Positions 1 through 8,286 of a stretch of DNA of 64,000 nucleotides are shown here, piece by piece. The DNA comes from Phreatobacter sp. (GTDB taxonomy: Bacteria; Pseudomonadota; Alphaproteobacteria; Rhizobiales; Phreatobacteraceae): NCBI RefSeq assembly GCF_016793595.1, contig NZ_JAEULY010000004.1, forward strand, positions 1 to 64,000, in the 5' to 3' direction. Within the stretch, counting starts at the first letter, position 1, and each line of letters begins with the position of its first letter. A program made the position numbers and the translations under genes. The notes under the pieces are model-generated. The model had not been told where the DNA came from. It worked only from the letters and a program-made list of their open reading frames with translations, and did not search any database.

Positions 1-162
1 CTTGAAGTTCGTGTTGACCTTGTTGAAGGCGTTGAGCGTGTTGGTGCCCATGGTGTTGACCGCGACGATGACGACGGCGGCGATGCCGGCGGCGATCAGG
101 CCGTACTCGATGGCGGTGGCGCCCGAGTTGTCCTTGGCGAAGCGAGCGAGAAGATTGGTCAT
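1..162 (-). CDS. Flp family type IVb pilin, C-terminus cut by window edge
   Basis: The 54 visible residues begin MTNLLARFAKDNSG and contain the Flp prepilin hallmark G-A-T-A-I-E-Y-G-L-I-A-A-G at about residues 14-26, followed by a hydrophobic helix. Flp pilins are processed at the Gly before this segment by the CpaA-type prepilin peptidase and polymerise into tight-adherence (Tad) pili. The start at 162 is preceded by AAGGGAGA, a good ribosome binding site. The reading frame is open at position 1, so the end lies outside the window; normal length is 55-65 residues, so only a few residues are missing. The rest of a tad/cpa cluster is not visible here. Identification is firm. Confidence 0.9.
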   Translation of the reverse strand, partial: MTNLLARFAKDNSGATAIEYGLIAAGIAAVVIVAVNTMGTNTLNAFNKVNTNFK

Positions 163-486
163 TGGTGGTCTCCCTTTCTGATGGAGCCATCACACCACAC
201 AGAGATTGAGGAACTCGCCTCGCAACAGCCGATAAAGACGTTTGCGCGTATTAACCTTGCCGCTTCGTTAGGCCCTTGGAAGACCCGCCATTCCCGGCCA
301 GCGCCGGCCGGAGGCCGGCCCCGCGACGGTCGATGATGGCGACGAGCGGCGTCACCGCGCCGCTCGTTCTTGCCTGATGCGCCCGGCGTGCCCCCGATAG
401 GCCGGCGTGCCATGGCGCCGCGCAACGAAAATGGGGCCGCCCAAGGGCAGCCCCAAGTTCATGAAGAAGATGCACTGCTGCAGAAA
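163..486. other. Intergenic region upstream of flp pilin, no gene seen
   Basis: This stretch separates the pilin gene from the end of the Omp25/31-like gene; both genes read leftward. Open frames here are antisense shadows without ribosome binding sites or recognisable protein. It should contain the pilin promoter and 5' leader, and is relatively AT-richer around 180-280. I see no RNA gene and no strong terminator hairpin. Confidence 0.5.
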
Positions 487-1227
487 TCAGTACCGGGCGA
501 CAACGGCCGAGGGGCCGGTCGTGAACATGTAGCTCACGCCGAGACGGACCGTGTGCGTGTCCAGACGCTGGGCGATCGAGCCGCCGGCGAAACCTGTTCC
601 GAGCGTCGTGCGGGTCCCGTAATTGGCATAGAGATATTCGCCGCGAATGGCGACATTCGGCGTGACGGCGTAGGCGACGCCGGCGCCGACCGTCCAGCCA
701 GCGCGCGTTCCGCCGAACTGGGTGTTGGCAACGCAAGCCGCGCCGGGCACAGTGACGCCGCACCCGGAAATCCCGATGAAGCTGACGCCGCCCGTTGCGT
801 AGAGGAGCGCCCGGTCAACCGCGAAGCCGGCGGTTGCCCGGATCGATCCGTCCCAGTTCGCGCGGGACTGATAGGCGTTCGGTGCGAAGCCGTTGATCGT
901 GAAAGCCTTGGTGCCGGCGCTCAGCCAGGACAGATCACCTTCGACGCCGAGCACGAAGTTGTTGGCGAACTGGTAGCGATAGCCGACATGCCCGCCCAGC
1001 TTCACGCCCGACAGACTGCCGGACGCAGTGAACGTGTTGGCCGGCTGCGCGAAGCTGTTCTGTGCGGAGTAGAAGCCAAGATCGGCACCGACATAGAAGC
1101 CGGTCCAGCTGAAGGCGGGCATCACCACGACGGCCGCAACCGGCGAGCGCGGCACGCCGAGATCGGCGGCCTGCGCGCCCGAAGCCAGAGCGACGACAGC
1201 GGCGCTGGCGAGAAGGAACTTTTTCAT
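487..1227 (-). CDS. Omp25/31-family outer membrane beta-barrel protein
   Basis: A 246-residue protein with a clear Sec signal peptide (MKKFLLASAAVVALASGAQA, cleavage after residue 20) and the sequence FSWTGFYVGADLG typical of the Omp25/Omp31/RopB porin-like family of Hyphomicrobiales. The body alternates short glycine/aromatic strands such as GGHVGYRYQF and FVLGVEGDL, ending in VRLGVSYMF, with a short Ala/Arg tail. Family members are eight-stranded outer membrane barrels and surface antigens; transport function is uncertain. The gene is monocistronic by spacing. Start codon at 1227 is followed by an ideal signal peptide, with an upstream GGAGGT at close distance. Confidence 0.9.
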   Translation of the reverse strand: MKKFLLASAAVVALASGAQAADLGVPRSPVAAVVVMPAFSWTGFYVGADLGFYSAQNSFAQPANTFTASGSLSGVKLGGHVGYRYQFANNFVLGVEGDLSWLSAGTKAFTINGFAPNAYQSRANWDGSIRATAGFAVDRALLYATGGVSFIGISGCGVTVPGAACVANTQFGGTRAGWTVGAGVAYAVTPNVAIRGEYLYANYGTRTTLGTGFAGGSIAQRLDTHTVRLGVSYMFTTGPSAVVARY

Positions 1228-1511
1228 GGAACGACCTCCGATCTGTTACCATAAAAGAACATCTACCCCAGCGTCATGGCAACCGATATTCACAGTTTGC
1301 CATATTAACTGAACTGCGCTGTGGCAATTATCCCACATTCTCGAGGAGCCCCTGCCGGCACCACGCGGGGGACGAGAGCGGCGCCGACGATCGGATGCCC
1401 CCCGGATTGTCCAGCGCTCCCGCGACATGCCGCAGGTGGTGCCCCTCCCCGGTTTCCCGCAGCCTGCCAGCCGTGCCATGGTGCCGCCCGCATCGCATCA
1501 GGAGCGCCGCC

Positions 1512-2939
1512 ATGTCCGACAGCCAGATTTCCGACAGCCCGGCCACTGATGCTCCGGCCGGAGCAGGCGCCCTTCCCGACTGGCTGGAAGCTGCCCTCGA
1601 ATATGTTCCACGCTGGGTCGACTTTCAGCTCCAGCAGGTCGACCAGCCGGGCTGCGCCATCGCCGTCGCCCACAAGGGCCGGATCGTCATGGAGGAGGCG
1701 TTCGGCGTCGCGGACCTTGGCTCCGGTGAGGCGCTCACCCCACGCCACCGCTTCCGCGTCGCCTCGCACTCCAAGACCTTCACCGCCGCCGGCATCCTGA
1801 AGCTGAAGGAGCGCGGGCTGCTGCGGCTCGACGACGCGGCCGGCAGCTTCGTGCAGGGCCTGCATCCGGCCATCGCGGACGTCTCCCTGCAGCAGATCCT
1901 GTCCAACAGCGCGGGTCTGTCGCGCGACGGCGGCAATGCCGGCTATTTCCCCGGCCTGCGCCCCTTCCTCTCGGCTGCGGAGCTGAAGGAGGCGCTGACG
2001 CTGCCGCCGCCGCTGCCGGCCGCCGAACGCTTCAAGTATTCCAACCACGGTTTCAGCCTGCTCGGTCTCGTCATCGAGCAGGTGGCGGGCGAGCCCTATC
2101 GCGACTGGATCATGCGCGAGGTGGTCGGCGCGGCCGGCCTCACCGAGACCTTCGCCGATATCGGGCTGATGACCGAAGGCCCCTTCGCCAAGGGCCATTC
2201 GACCCGCCTGCCGGTCGGCCGCCGCCTCGTCCTGCCCGGCGACATGGCGACCGCCGACATGGCGGCAGCGACCGGATTCGCCTCGACCGCCGGCGATCTC
2301 GCGCGCTTCTTCGCCCAGCTCTCGTCGAATTCCGAAAGCCGGCTCCTGTCGCCGCTCACCCGGCGCGACATGAGCCGCCCGCACTGGCGCGACCGCGAGA
2401 CGGCGCTCGACCGCGCCTATGGGCTCGGCACCATATCCGGCACGCTCAGGGGCTGGGACTGGTTCGGCCATTCCGGCTCGTTCATCGGCACGCTGAGCCG
2501 CACCGCCGTCTTTCCAGCCGAGGATCTGACCATTTCGGTCATCACCAATGCCATAGACGGGCCGGCGCAGGCCCTGGTCGACGGTATCGCCCTGATCCTG
2601 AAGACGTTCCGCGAGCGCGGCGCGCCGACCCCGGAGGTCGCCGACTGGGCGGGACGCTGGTGGATGATGTGGGGCGCCATCGACCTGGTGCCGGTGGGCA
2701 ACCGCGTATTGGCTTACGCGCCCGCCCTGCCGGCGCCGCTGTCGGAGGCGAGCGAGATCGCCGTGACGGGCCTCGACGCCGGCACCATCGTCCGCGCGCC
2801 GGGCTTCGCCAGCCCCGGCGAGCCGGCGACCCGCACCCGCGACGCCGATGGCATGGTGTCCGAGGTCTGGCTCGGCGGGGTCGGCCTCGTCAGCGAGCCG
2901 GACTTCATCGAGACCATGCTGTCGCGCTTCGAGACCTGA
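1512..2939 (+). CDS. Serine hydrolase of the class C beta-lactamase family
   Basis: This 475-residue protein has the three signatures of the beta-lactamase/penicillin-binding-protein-like fold (PF00144): S-H-S-K (SxxK, S85-K88), Y-S-N (YxN, Y176-N178) and W-F-G-H-S-G-S (HxG region). Members hydrolyse esters, amides or D-amino-acid peptides, and real beta-lactamase activity is only one possibility. No signal peptide is present, so it is probably cytoplasmic. The chosen ATG at 1512 has AGGAG 8 bases upstream; an in-frame ATG at 1395 would add a 39-residue low-quality extension. About 110 C-terminal residues after the HxG box form a separate beta-rich tail. It converges with the downstream MFS gene, six bases away. 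Confidence 0.88.
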   Translation: MSDSQISDSPATDAPAGAGALPDWLEAALEYVPRWVDFQLQQVDQPGCAIAVAHKGRIVMEEAFGVADLGSGEALTPRHRFRVASHSKTFTAAGILKLKERGLLRLDDAAGSFVQGLHPAIADVSLQQILSNSAGLSRDGGNAGYFPGLRPFLSAAELKEALTLPPPLPAAERFKYSNHGFSLLGLVIEQVAGEPYRDWIMREVVGAAGLTETFADIGLMTEGPFAKGHSTRLPVGRRLVLPGDMATADMAAATGFASTAGDLARFFAQLSSNSESRLLSPLTRRDMSRPHWRDRETALDRAYGLGTISGTLRGWDWFGHSGSFIGTLSRTAVFPAEDLTISVITNAIDGPAQALVDGIALILKTFRERGAPTPEVADWAGRWWMMWGAIDLVPVGNRVLAYAPALPAPLSEASEIAVTGLDAGTIVRAPGFASPGEPATRTRDADGMVSEVWLGGVGLVSEPDFIETMLSRFET

Positions 2940-2945
2940 CAGCCG

Positions 2946-4499
2946 TCACGTTTCGGCTTCGACGGGAGCGGGCTCGGCTCGCGCCAGCAGCGCCAGCGCG
3001 ACGAGGGCTGCCGCGACCGAAACGCAGGCGGAGATGAGCGCCGTCAGTTCCAGCGCATCGGTGAAGGCCATCCGCGCTGCGCCGATCAGCTCCCCGGCGG
3101 CCGGCCCCGTGAGCCCGCTCGCCACCGCGACGGCGCCGCCGAGCGTGTCGCGCGCGGCATCGGCCGCCGCCAAGGGCACGCCAGCGGGCACTGCCGCTGC
3201 CATGGCGCTGCGGTAGATGGCGGTGACGATGCTGCCGAGCACGGCGATGCCGACCGCGCCGCCGAACTCAGCGCCGGTCTCGGAGATCGCCGAGGCCGAA
3301 CCGGCCTTTTCCGGCGGCGCGGCGCCGACGATCAGGTCCGTCGTCAGCGTCACCACCGGCGCCATGCCCAGCGACAGGATCACATAGCCGACAACCACCA
3401 CGGCAAGGCCGTGCGGCCCGCCGATCTGGGTCAGCAGCGCGAAACCCGTGGCGCTGGTGAGAAGCCCACCGGTCATCACATAGGCCGGCCGGAAGGCACG
3501 CGTCAGCCGGGGCGCGATCATCGATCCGGCGATGAAGCCGAAGGCCGACGGCGCGCTCCAGAGCCCCGCCTCCAGCGCGGTCATGCCGAGGACGAGTTGC
3601 AGATATTGCGCGATCAGCAGGAACGAACCGAAAGCGACCGAGAAGCCGAGCACGTTCACCACCACAGCCGCCGAAAAGACCCGCGACCGGAACAGGCGGA
3701 AATCGATCAGCGGATCGGCAAGGCGCTTCTGCCGCGCCACGAACAGCAGCCCGATCAGGATGCCGGCCGCGATCGGCGCCCAGGCCAGCACGCCGACGCC
3801 ATGTTCCGCGATGCGCTTGATGCCGAAGATCACCGCCAGCACCGCGACCAGCGACATGGCGGCGCTGACGAGGTCCAGCCGGCCGGCATTCGGATCCTTG
3901 TATTCCGGCAGCAGCCACGGCCCGACCGCCAGCAGCAGGATCATGATCGGCACGTTGGCGAGGAAGACGGAGCCCCACCAGAACTGGGTCAGCAGCAGGC
4001 CGCCGACCAGCGGCCCGATGGCGCCGCCCGCCGAGAAACTGGCGATCCAGACGCCGATGGCGACGGTCCGCTCCTGCGGGTCGAGAAACATGTTGCGGAT
4101 CAGCGAGAGCGTCGAGGGCGCGAGCGTCGCCGCGGCGATGCCGAGCAGGGCGCGGGCCGCGATCAGCTGGTTCGGCGTGGTGGCGAAGGCCGCCAGCACG
4201 GAGGCGATACCGAAAGCGGCGGCGCCAATCAGCAGCAGCTTGCGCCGGCCGATCCGGTCGCCGAGCGTGCCCATGGTGATCAGCGAGCCGGCGACGAGAA
4301 AGCCGTAGATGTCGACGATCCAGAGGAGCTGCGAGGAGGTCGGCTTCAGATCGGCGGAAAGATGCGGCACCGCGAGGTTCAGCACCGTCAGGTCCATCGA
4401 ATAGAGCAGGCACGGCAGGGCGATGACCGCGAGGCCGATCCACTCCCGGCGGCCCGCCTTGGGGCTGTCTGCGATGGCCGTTTCGGTCGAGTGGGTCAT
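2946..4499 (-). CDS. DHA2-family MFS multidrug exporter (14 TM)
   Basis: A 517-residue polytopic membrane protein. TM1 carries the DHA2 signature LLYSMDLTVLNLAVPHL, the TM2-3 loop has the MFS motif A GTLGDRIGRRK, and the TM5 antiporter motif C appears as GGAIGPLVGG. Fourteen hydrophobic segments fit the SmvA/QacA/EmrB branch, which exports cationic dyes, quaternary ammonium compounds or other drugs by proton antiport. The start at 4499 has GGAG upstream; the longer frame to 4586 adds a non-hydrophobic leader without support. There is no linked TetR or MarR regulator next to it, so regulation is not evident. Substrate is unknown. Confidence 0.88.
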   Translation of the reverse strand: MTHSTETAIADSPKAGRREWIGLAVIALPCLLYSMDLTVLNLAVPHLSADLKPTSSQLLWIVDIYGFLVAGSLITMGTLGDRIGRRKLLLIGAAAFGIASVLAAFATTPNQLIAARALLGIAAATLAPSTLSLIRNMFLDPQERTVAIGVWIASFSAGGAIGPLVGGLLLTQFWWGSVFLANVPIMILLLAVGPWLLPEYKDPNAGRLDLVSAAMSLVAVLAVIFGIKRIAEHGVGVLAWAPIAAGILIGLLFVARQKRLADPLIDFRLFRSRVFSAAVVVNVLGFSVAFGSFLLIAQYLQLVLGMTALEAGLWSAPSAFGFIAGSMIAPRLTRAFRPAYVMTGGLLTSATGFALLTQIGGPHGLAVVVVGYVILSLGMAPVVTLTTDLIVGAAPPEKAGSASAISETGAEFGGAVGIAVLGSIVTAIYRSAMAAAVPAGVPLAAADAARDTLGGAVAVASGLTGPAAGELIGAARMAFTDALELTALISACVSVAAALVALALLARAEPAPVEAET

Positions 4500-4631
4500 G
4501 GCATGCTCCAATGGCGGACGGGCGGTGCGCGGCCCCTTCGGGGCGGCGCGAGCAGATCGAATTTTCGGGACGCTGGACTGTCTCACGGGCTGCCGTCCGA
4601 TCCTGTCAGCAGGCGGACCGCCGGCCCTGCG

Positions 4632-5051
4632 TCAGCCTGACGCGCGGGCGCGCTCCTCGATCCAGCCGCCGAGCCAGGCGCAGGGCATGGCCGAGGCGAT
4701 CAGCGCCAGCGGATACCAGGCCGGGCCGTGGTTCCACATGGCGACGGCTCCGAGGCTCGCCAGAACCGTGCCGATGCCGCCGAGGATCAGCGCGTGGCGC
4801 AGCGGGCGGGCCGGCGCCAGGACGGCGGTCACGAGGCAGCCGAGCACCGCGATCAGGCAGCGATAGGCGAAGGCGAACAGGAGCAGCCCGTCGGGCACCG
4901 GCCGGCCGTAGTGCGGGACGATGCCGGCGACGTGCATGACGTGATCGGCCGCGTGCGTCAGCAGGACGGCGGTGCCGAGACCGGCGAGGATCGCGAAGGC
5001 GCTCCGGTGCAGCGCGCGGCGACGGGGAACGCGGACGGTAAAGGCGGTCAT
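4632..5051 (-). CDS. Small integral membrane protein of unknown function
   Basis: This 139-residue protein starts with a basic segment (MTAFTVRVPRRRALHRS) followed by about four hydrophobic helices, near residues 17-45, 52-80, 85-105 and 110-130. I do not recognise a family. Histidines in the first two helices (THAADHVMH, IVPHYG) could bind metal or haem, but that is speculation. The start is supported by a GGGGAGGAG stretch about 10 bases upstream in the 5' direction of the gene. It sits between an SDR gene and the MFS exporter, all leftward, with about 50-130 base gaps, so co-transcription is possible. Confidence 0.7.
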   Translation of the reverse strand: MTAFTVRVPRRRALHRSAFAILAGLGTAVLLTHAADHVMHVAGIVPHYGRPVPDGLLLFAFAYRCLIAVLGCLVTAVLAPARPLRHALILGGIGTVLASLGAVAMWNHGPAWYPLALIASAMPCAWLGGWIEERARASG

Positions 5052-5102
5052 GACGGGCTCCTCCCCTTCGGTCGGCCGGGCAAGCAGGCTTGGTACCGGG
5101 CG

Positions 5103-5900
5103 TCAGTCCGTGACGAGTCCGCAGGAGAGGTTCATGACCGCGCCGGTGATTGCGCCCGCGCGCGGCGAGGCGGCGAAGACGGCCGCCTCGGCCACCTCGT
5201 CGAGCGTCGGAAACCGACGCAATGCCGGTATCTCCTGCGGCTGCGCCAGCATCTCCTCCACCGTCAGGCCCTCGCGGGCGGCGAGCGGCGCGAAGACCTC
5301 GCGGGCGTGGGAGCCGCACGCGATCGTCTCCGGAACCGCATTGGGCATCAGGCAGACGACGCGAATGTTGTGGGGGCCGAGCTCCACCGCGAGACGCCGC
5401 GAAAAGCTCTCCTTGGCGGCGCAGGCGATGCCGTAACCGAGGAAGCCCGGCCAGGTCAGGCGTGAGCCGGGCGTCGACAGCGTCAGGATCACGCCGGAGC
5501 CGGCCTTCACCATGGGCCGTGCCACCGCCTGCGCCGTGACGAACAGCGCCCGCAGGTAGGCATCGACCGGGTGGACGAAATCCGCGAGCGTCAGGTCGAG
5601 GAAGGGCGTGCCCTGCACATGGGCGAAGCCGACGGCGACCATGGCGATGTCGATGCCGTCTGCCTCGGCCGCAACCGCATCGACCAGATCGCGCACCGCG
5701 ACCGCATCGAAGACATCGAGCACCGCCGTATCCGCCGTGCCGCCCGCGCCCCGGATGTCGCGGGCGATCGCCTCCAGTTTCGACGCGGTTCTGCCGGCAA
5801 GGACCACGCGCGCGCCCTCACGCGCAAACGCGCGGGCAGCCGCGCCGCCGATAGCGCCGCCGCCTCCGAACACAATGGCTGTCCTGTTTGCCAGCATCAT
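5103..5900 (-). CDS. Short-chain dehydrogenase/reductase with divergent active site
   Basis: A 265-residue Rossmann-fold protein. The N-terminus has an SDR-type dinucleotide-binding loop, TAIVFGGGGAIGGA, and R/K residues after beta-2 (AGRTASK) that suggest NADP(H). The later segment STPGSRLTWPGFLGYGIACAAKE aligns with the catalytic region, but Tyr is followed by G-I-A-C, so the canonical YxxxK spacing is absent and the lysine is displaced. The protein is therefore either an SDR subfamily with a shifted catalytic Lys or a non-canonical member. Tandem ATGs occur at 5898 and 5895; the first is used, with GAGGATGAG upstream. Substrate is unknown. Confidence 0.8.
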   Translation of the reverse strand: MMLANRTAIVFGGGGAIGGAAARAFAREGARVVLAGRTASKLEAIARDIRGAGGTADTAVLDVFDAVAVRDLVDAVAAEADGIDIAMVAVGFAHVQGTPFLDLTLADFVHPVDAYLRALFVTAQAVARPMVKAGSGVILTLSTPGSRLTWPGFLGYGIACAAKESFSRRLAVELGPHNIRVVCLMPNAVPETIACGSHAREVFAPLAAREGLTVEEMLAQPQEIPALRRFPTLDEVAEAAVFAASPRAGAITGAVMNLSCGLVTD

Positions 5901-6115
5901 GACGCTCTCATCCTCGCTTGGGGCGGGCAATGCAGATCCTTCGCGCGCGCCGGGTGACGCGAGCGGTTTCGTCGATCGTTGCTGCACGCATCAGCCGGAA
6001 GGCAGCCGGGGGCCCTCCCCGCGCCAAATTCGGCGCGAGGAGGGTCGGCGGGGGCCAATCCCTGGCCCCGTGACCTCGGCAAATCTGGTGTTGCGGCCGT
6101 TTCCGGCCGGCCGCC

Positions 6116-6748
6116 TCAGGCGGCTGCGGCGGCGCGCTCGGGCCAGGGGTCGAGCCAGCCCTTCAGGCGGCTGAGCTCGTCGTGCCAGCGGCGGACATGG
6201 GCGAAATCGGCCAGCGGAATATTGGCCTTCTGCGCCCAGGGCAGCGTGACGCCCGCCGCAATGTCCGCGATGGTCAGGCTGTCGCCCGCGAGCCAGCGGC
6301 TGGCGGCAAGCCTGCCATCCAGCACGGACAGGTGGCGCTTCGCCGCCTTGATCGTAGTCGCTTCGGCCTCGGCATCGACCGGGCCCATGCCGAAATGCGA
6401 CTTGATGATGTGCTCGAAATAAAGCGCGCCGGTCTGCGGGTTGAGCTCATGGGCGGCGAAACTCAGCCAGCGCTGCACCTCGACCTGCCTTGCCGGATCG
6501 GACGGCCAGAGATCGGAACCGGCCTTGACCGCGAGGTGCATGGCGATGGCATCCGCCTCGGATAACGTCAGATCGCCATCGACGAGGACCGGCACCTTGC
6601 CGGCCGGGTTCATCGCGCGGAAGGCCGGCGTCCGGTGTTCGCCCTTGCCGAGATCGACAAGGACATAGTCGAGCGGCATATCCAGCAGCTTGGCCACCGC
6701 GCAGACCTTCCGCGGCATCATCGTCTCGGCGTAGTAGAGCCTCATCAT
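6116..6748 (-). CDS. Glutathione S-transferase family protein
   Basis: A 210-residue cytosolic GST. The N-terminal thioredoxin-like domain (about 1-80) includes MRLYYAETMMPRKVCAVAKLLD and the cis-Pro/ESD-type glutathione site GKVPVLVDGDLTLSEADAIA; the all-helical C-terminal domain (about 90-205) ends with a WLAGDSLTIADIAAG motif, a hallmark of GSTs. It would conjugate or reduce with glutathione; the substrate is not evident. Its start overlaps the stop of the SRPBCC gene by four bases (ATGA), so the two are translationally coupled and the product belongs to the ArsR-SRPBCC-GST operon. Confidence 0.88.
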   Translation of the reverse strand: MMRLYYAETMMPRKVCAVAKLLDMPLDYVLVDLGKGEHRTPAFRAMNPAGKVPVLVDGDLTLSEADAIAMHLAVKAGSDLWPSDPARQVEVQRWLSFAAHELNPQTGALYFEHIIKSHFGMGPVDAEAEATTIKAAKRHLSVLDGRLAASRWLAGDSLTIADIAAGVTLPWAQKANIPLADFAHVRRWHDELSRLKGWLDPWPERAAAAA

Positions 6749-7233
6749 CTGACATCCTCCCGGACGAAGAGCCGTTCCATCTTGTTGAGCGAAGCGGTCC
6801 AGCCGCGGGTATGACCGAGGCGCGCGGCCTCGTCGTAGAGTTGTTCGTGGATCAGCGTCAGCATGCAGCCGTCGCCATCGGGGCGCGTCTTGACGGTGAC
6901 CTGGGAGACGCGCTCGGCCGTCGACTTCCAGAACCAGGAGAAGACCAGCTTCTCGTTCTCGACGACCTCGCGATACTCGCCGTGGACATCGTGCCGCTCG
7001 CCCTGGAACTCGAAGCCGACATGAAAGGCGCCACCGACGCGCACGTCGAGCTCGATCACCCGCATGTCCTCAGGCGCGCCCGGTCCCCACCACTGGGCTA
7101 GCCTTTTGGGGTCCGTCCACGCGGCGTAGACCTTGGCCGGCGAGGCGTTGAGCCAGCGTCGGATGGTGAGGCTGGGCCTGACGCCGGCACCAGCGAGAGG
7201 CCGGGCGGCGACGGGTTGCGACTGGGCTGACAT
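6745..7233 (-). CDS. SRPBCC (AHSA1-type START-like) domain protein
   Basis: This 162-residue protein carries the Aha1/START-like core: LTIRRWLNASPAKVYAAWTDPKRLAQWWGP at about 24-52, and the conserved C-terminal helix ending in GWTASLNKMERLF. Such proteins bind hydrophobic ligands in a deep cavity and are often encoded next to an ArsR-type repressor. It lies inside that arrangement here: the start at 7233 lies 136 bases inside the 3' end of the ArsR gene and its stop overlaps the GST start. No later Met is available before the conserved fold, so the overlap appears genuine. Confidence 0.86.
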   Translation of the reverse strand: MSAQSQPVAARPLAGAGVRPSLTIRRWLNASPAKVYAAWTDPKRLAQWWGPGAPEDMRVIELDVRVGGAFHVGFEFQGERHDVHGEYREVVENEKLVFSWFWKSTAERVSQVTVKTRPDGDGCMLTLIHEQLYDEAARLGHTRGWTASLNKMERLFVREDVR

Positions 7234-7562
7234 GCGTCCTCCTCGAGCAGGGCCTGGAGACGGTCGAGCTGGCGTGTCCAGAAGATCTGGTAGCGGGTAA
7301 GCCAGTTCATCGCCTCCTCCATGGGTGCGGCGTTCAATTGGCAGGTGACGGTGCGCCCGGTCTTCGACCGTGTGACGAGGCCGGCATCCGACAGCACGTC
7401 GAGATGCTTCATCACCGCTGGCAGCGACATGGCGAAGGGCCTTGCGAGCTCGCTCACCGATACCGCCTCGTGGTCGCCGAGCTGGGCCAGGAGCGCGCGC
7501 CGCGTCGGGTCGGCGAGCGCAGAGAAGATCCGGTCCAGTTCGGGATTCTGATACTTAACCAT
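7098..7562 (-). CDS. ArsR-family transcriptional regulator
   Basis: A 154-residue winged-helix regulator. Residues 1-110 form the ArsR/SmtB fold: LDRIFSALADPTRRALLAQL, the recognition helix SVSELARPFAMSLPAVMKHL, and the wing GLVTRSKTGRTVTCQL. No metal-binding Cys pair is seen, as expected for the non-metal ArsR branch paired with SRPBCC proteins. The remaining 40-45 residues are Pro/Ser/Arg-rich and coincide with the overlap with the SRPBCC gene, so they are probably a by-product of the overlapping frame. The start MVKYQNPELDR at 7562 sits in the spacer of a perfect palindrome, which suggests autoregulation. Confidence 0.88.
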   Translation of the reverse strand: MVKYQNPELDRIFSALADPTRRALLAQLGDHEAVSVSELARPFAMSLPAVMKHLDVLSDAGLVTRSKTGRTVTCQLNAAPMEEAMNWLTRYQIFWTRQLDRLQALLEEDACQPSRNPSPPGLSLVPASGPASPSDAGSTPRRPRSTPRGRTPKG

Positions 7563-7572
7563 TAAGTTAAGT
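7553..7572. promoter_or_regulatory. Perfect palindrome over ArsR start codon, candidate operator
   Basis: Read on the minus strand the site is ACTTAAC-TTAATG-GTTAAGT: two 7-base arms that are exact reverse complements around a 6-base spacer containing the ATG of the ArsR gene. The local AT-richness stands out in a GC-rich region. ArsR repressors commonly bind such inverted repeats at their own promoters. Placement over the start codon would let bound repressor block transcription initiation or early elongation. The symmetry is seen directly; the binding is inferred. Confidence 0.6.
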
Positions 7573-7705
7573 CTTATGCGCGCCACCGGCCGCCGTCAAG
7601 AGGCTTCCCATGAACATCCGAAGATGTCGGCGATGGCCTGTCGCGATGGAATGCGACAACGCCCGGGATCACGCCCGGGCGCTGGTTTCATTCCCGGCGC
7701 CGCGC

Positions 7706-8284
7706 TCAGGCCGCGAGCGCGGCGCTGGCCGCGGTCAACCGCCGCTCGATGCGGACGAGACGCGGATCCTCCCGATGGCGCGCCTCGATGGCCCCGACCT
7801 TCGCGGCGAGCGCCAGCATGGCATCGTTGCCGCGCAGCGTTTCGCCATGAAGCAGTCTCGCGCCGGCCTTCCCGGCGCAGCTCGCGATGGCGGCAAGCAG
7901 CGCGGCGCCTATGCCCCTGCCCTGCCAGTCGTCGCGCACCGAGAGCGCGAACTCGACGGACCCGGCCTGCCGATCGATCGCATAGACCGCTTCGCCGACC
8001 ATCGTCCGCCGGTCGCATTCGACCAGTTCGGCGATGAGCGGGAACACGGTTCCACCTGCGCCGCCCAGCAGCCGCTCGACCTCGGCGCGCGCGAGCTCGT
8101 TGACGCCGCCCAGATAACGGTTGTGCCGGGAGCGCACGGACAGCCCGCGCACATGCGCCAGCAGCGCCTCCGAATCCGCCGCGACCATCGGCCTGATGTC
8201 GAGCATCGTGCCGGCACCGATGCGCAACCCGGCGCGCCAGACCGGGCGCGCCATGCAGAGATGGACGGCGATCGCGATGCTCAT
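7706..8284 (-). CDS. GNAT-family N-acetyltransferase
   Basis: A 192-residue protein with a GNAT domain at about 25-180. The beta-2/beta-3 strands precede VEFALSVRDDWQGRGIGAALLAAIASCA, which contains the acetyl-CoA pyrophosphate-binding motif A (Q/R-x-x-G-x-G/A = Q-G-R-G-I-G). LLHGETLRGNDAMLALAAKVG is the typical motif B region. The acceptor substrate is unknown. The ATG at 8284 lies two bases after the stop of the DUF2917 gene (TGATCATG), so the pair is probably co-translated. Residues 1-25 are an extension before the fold; a later Met at DIRPM is possible as start. Confidence 0.82.
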   Translation of the reverse strand: MSIAIAVHLCMARPVWRAGLRIGAGTMLDIRPMVAADSEALLAHVRGLSVRSRHNRYLGGVNELARAEVERLLGGAGGTVFPLIAELVECDRRTMVGEAVYAIDRQAGSVEFALSVRDDWQGRGIGAALLAAIASCAGKAGARLLHGETLRGNDAMLALAAKVGAIEARHREDPRLVRIERRLTAASAALAA

Positions 8285-8286
8285 GA

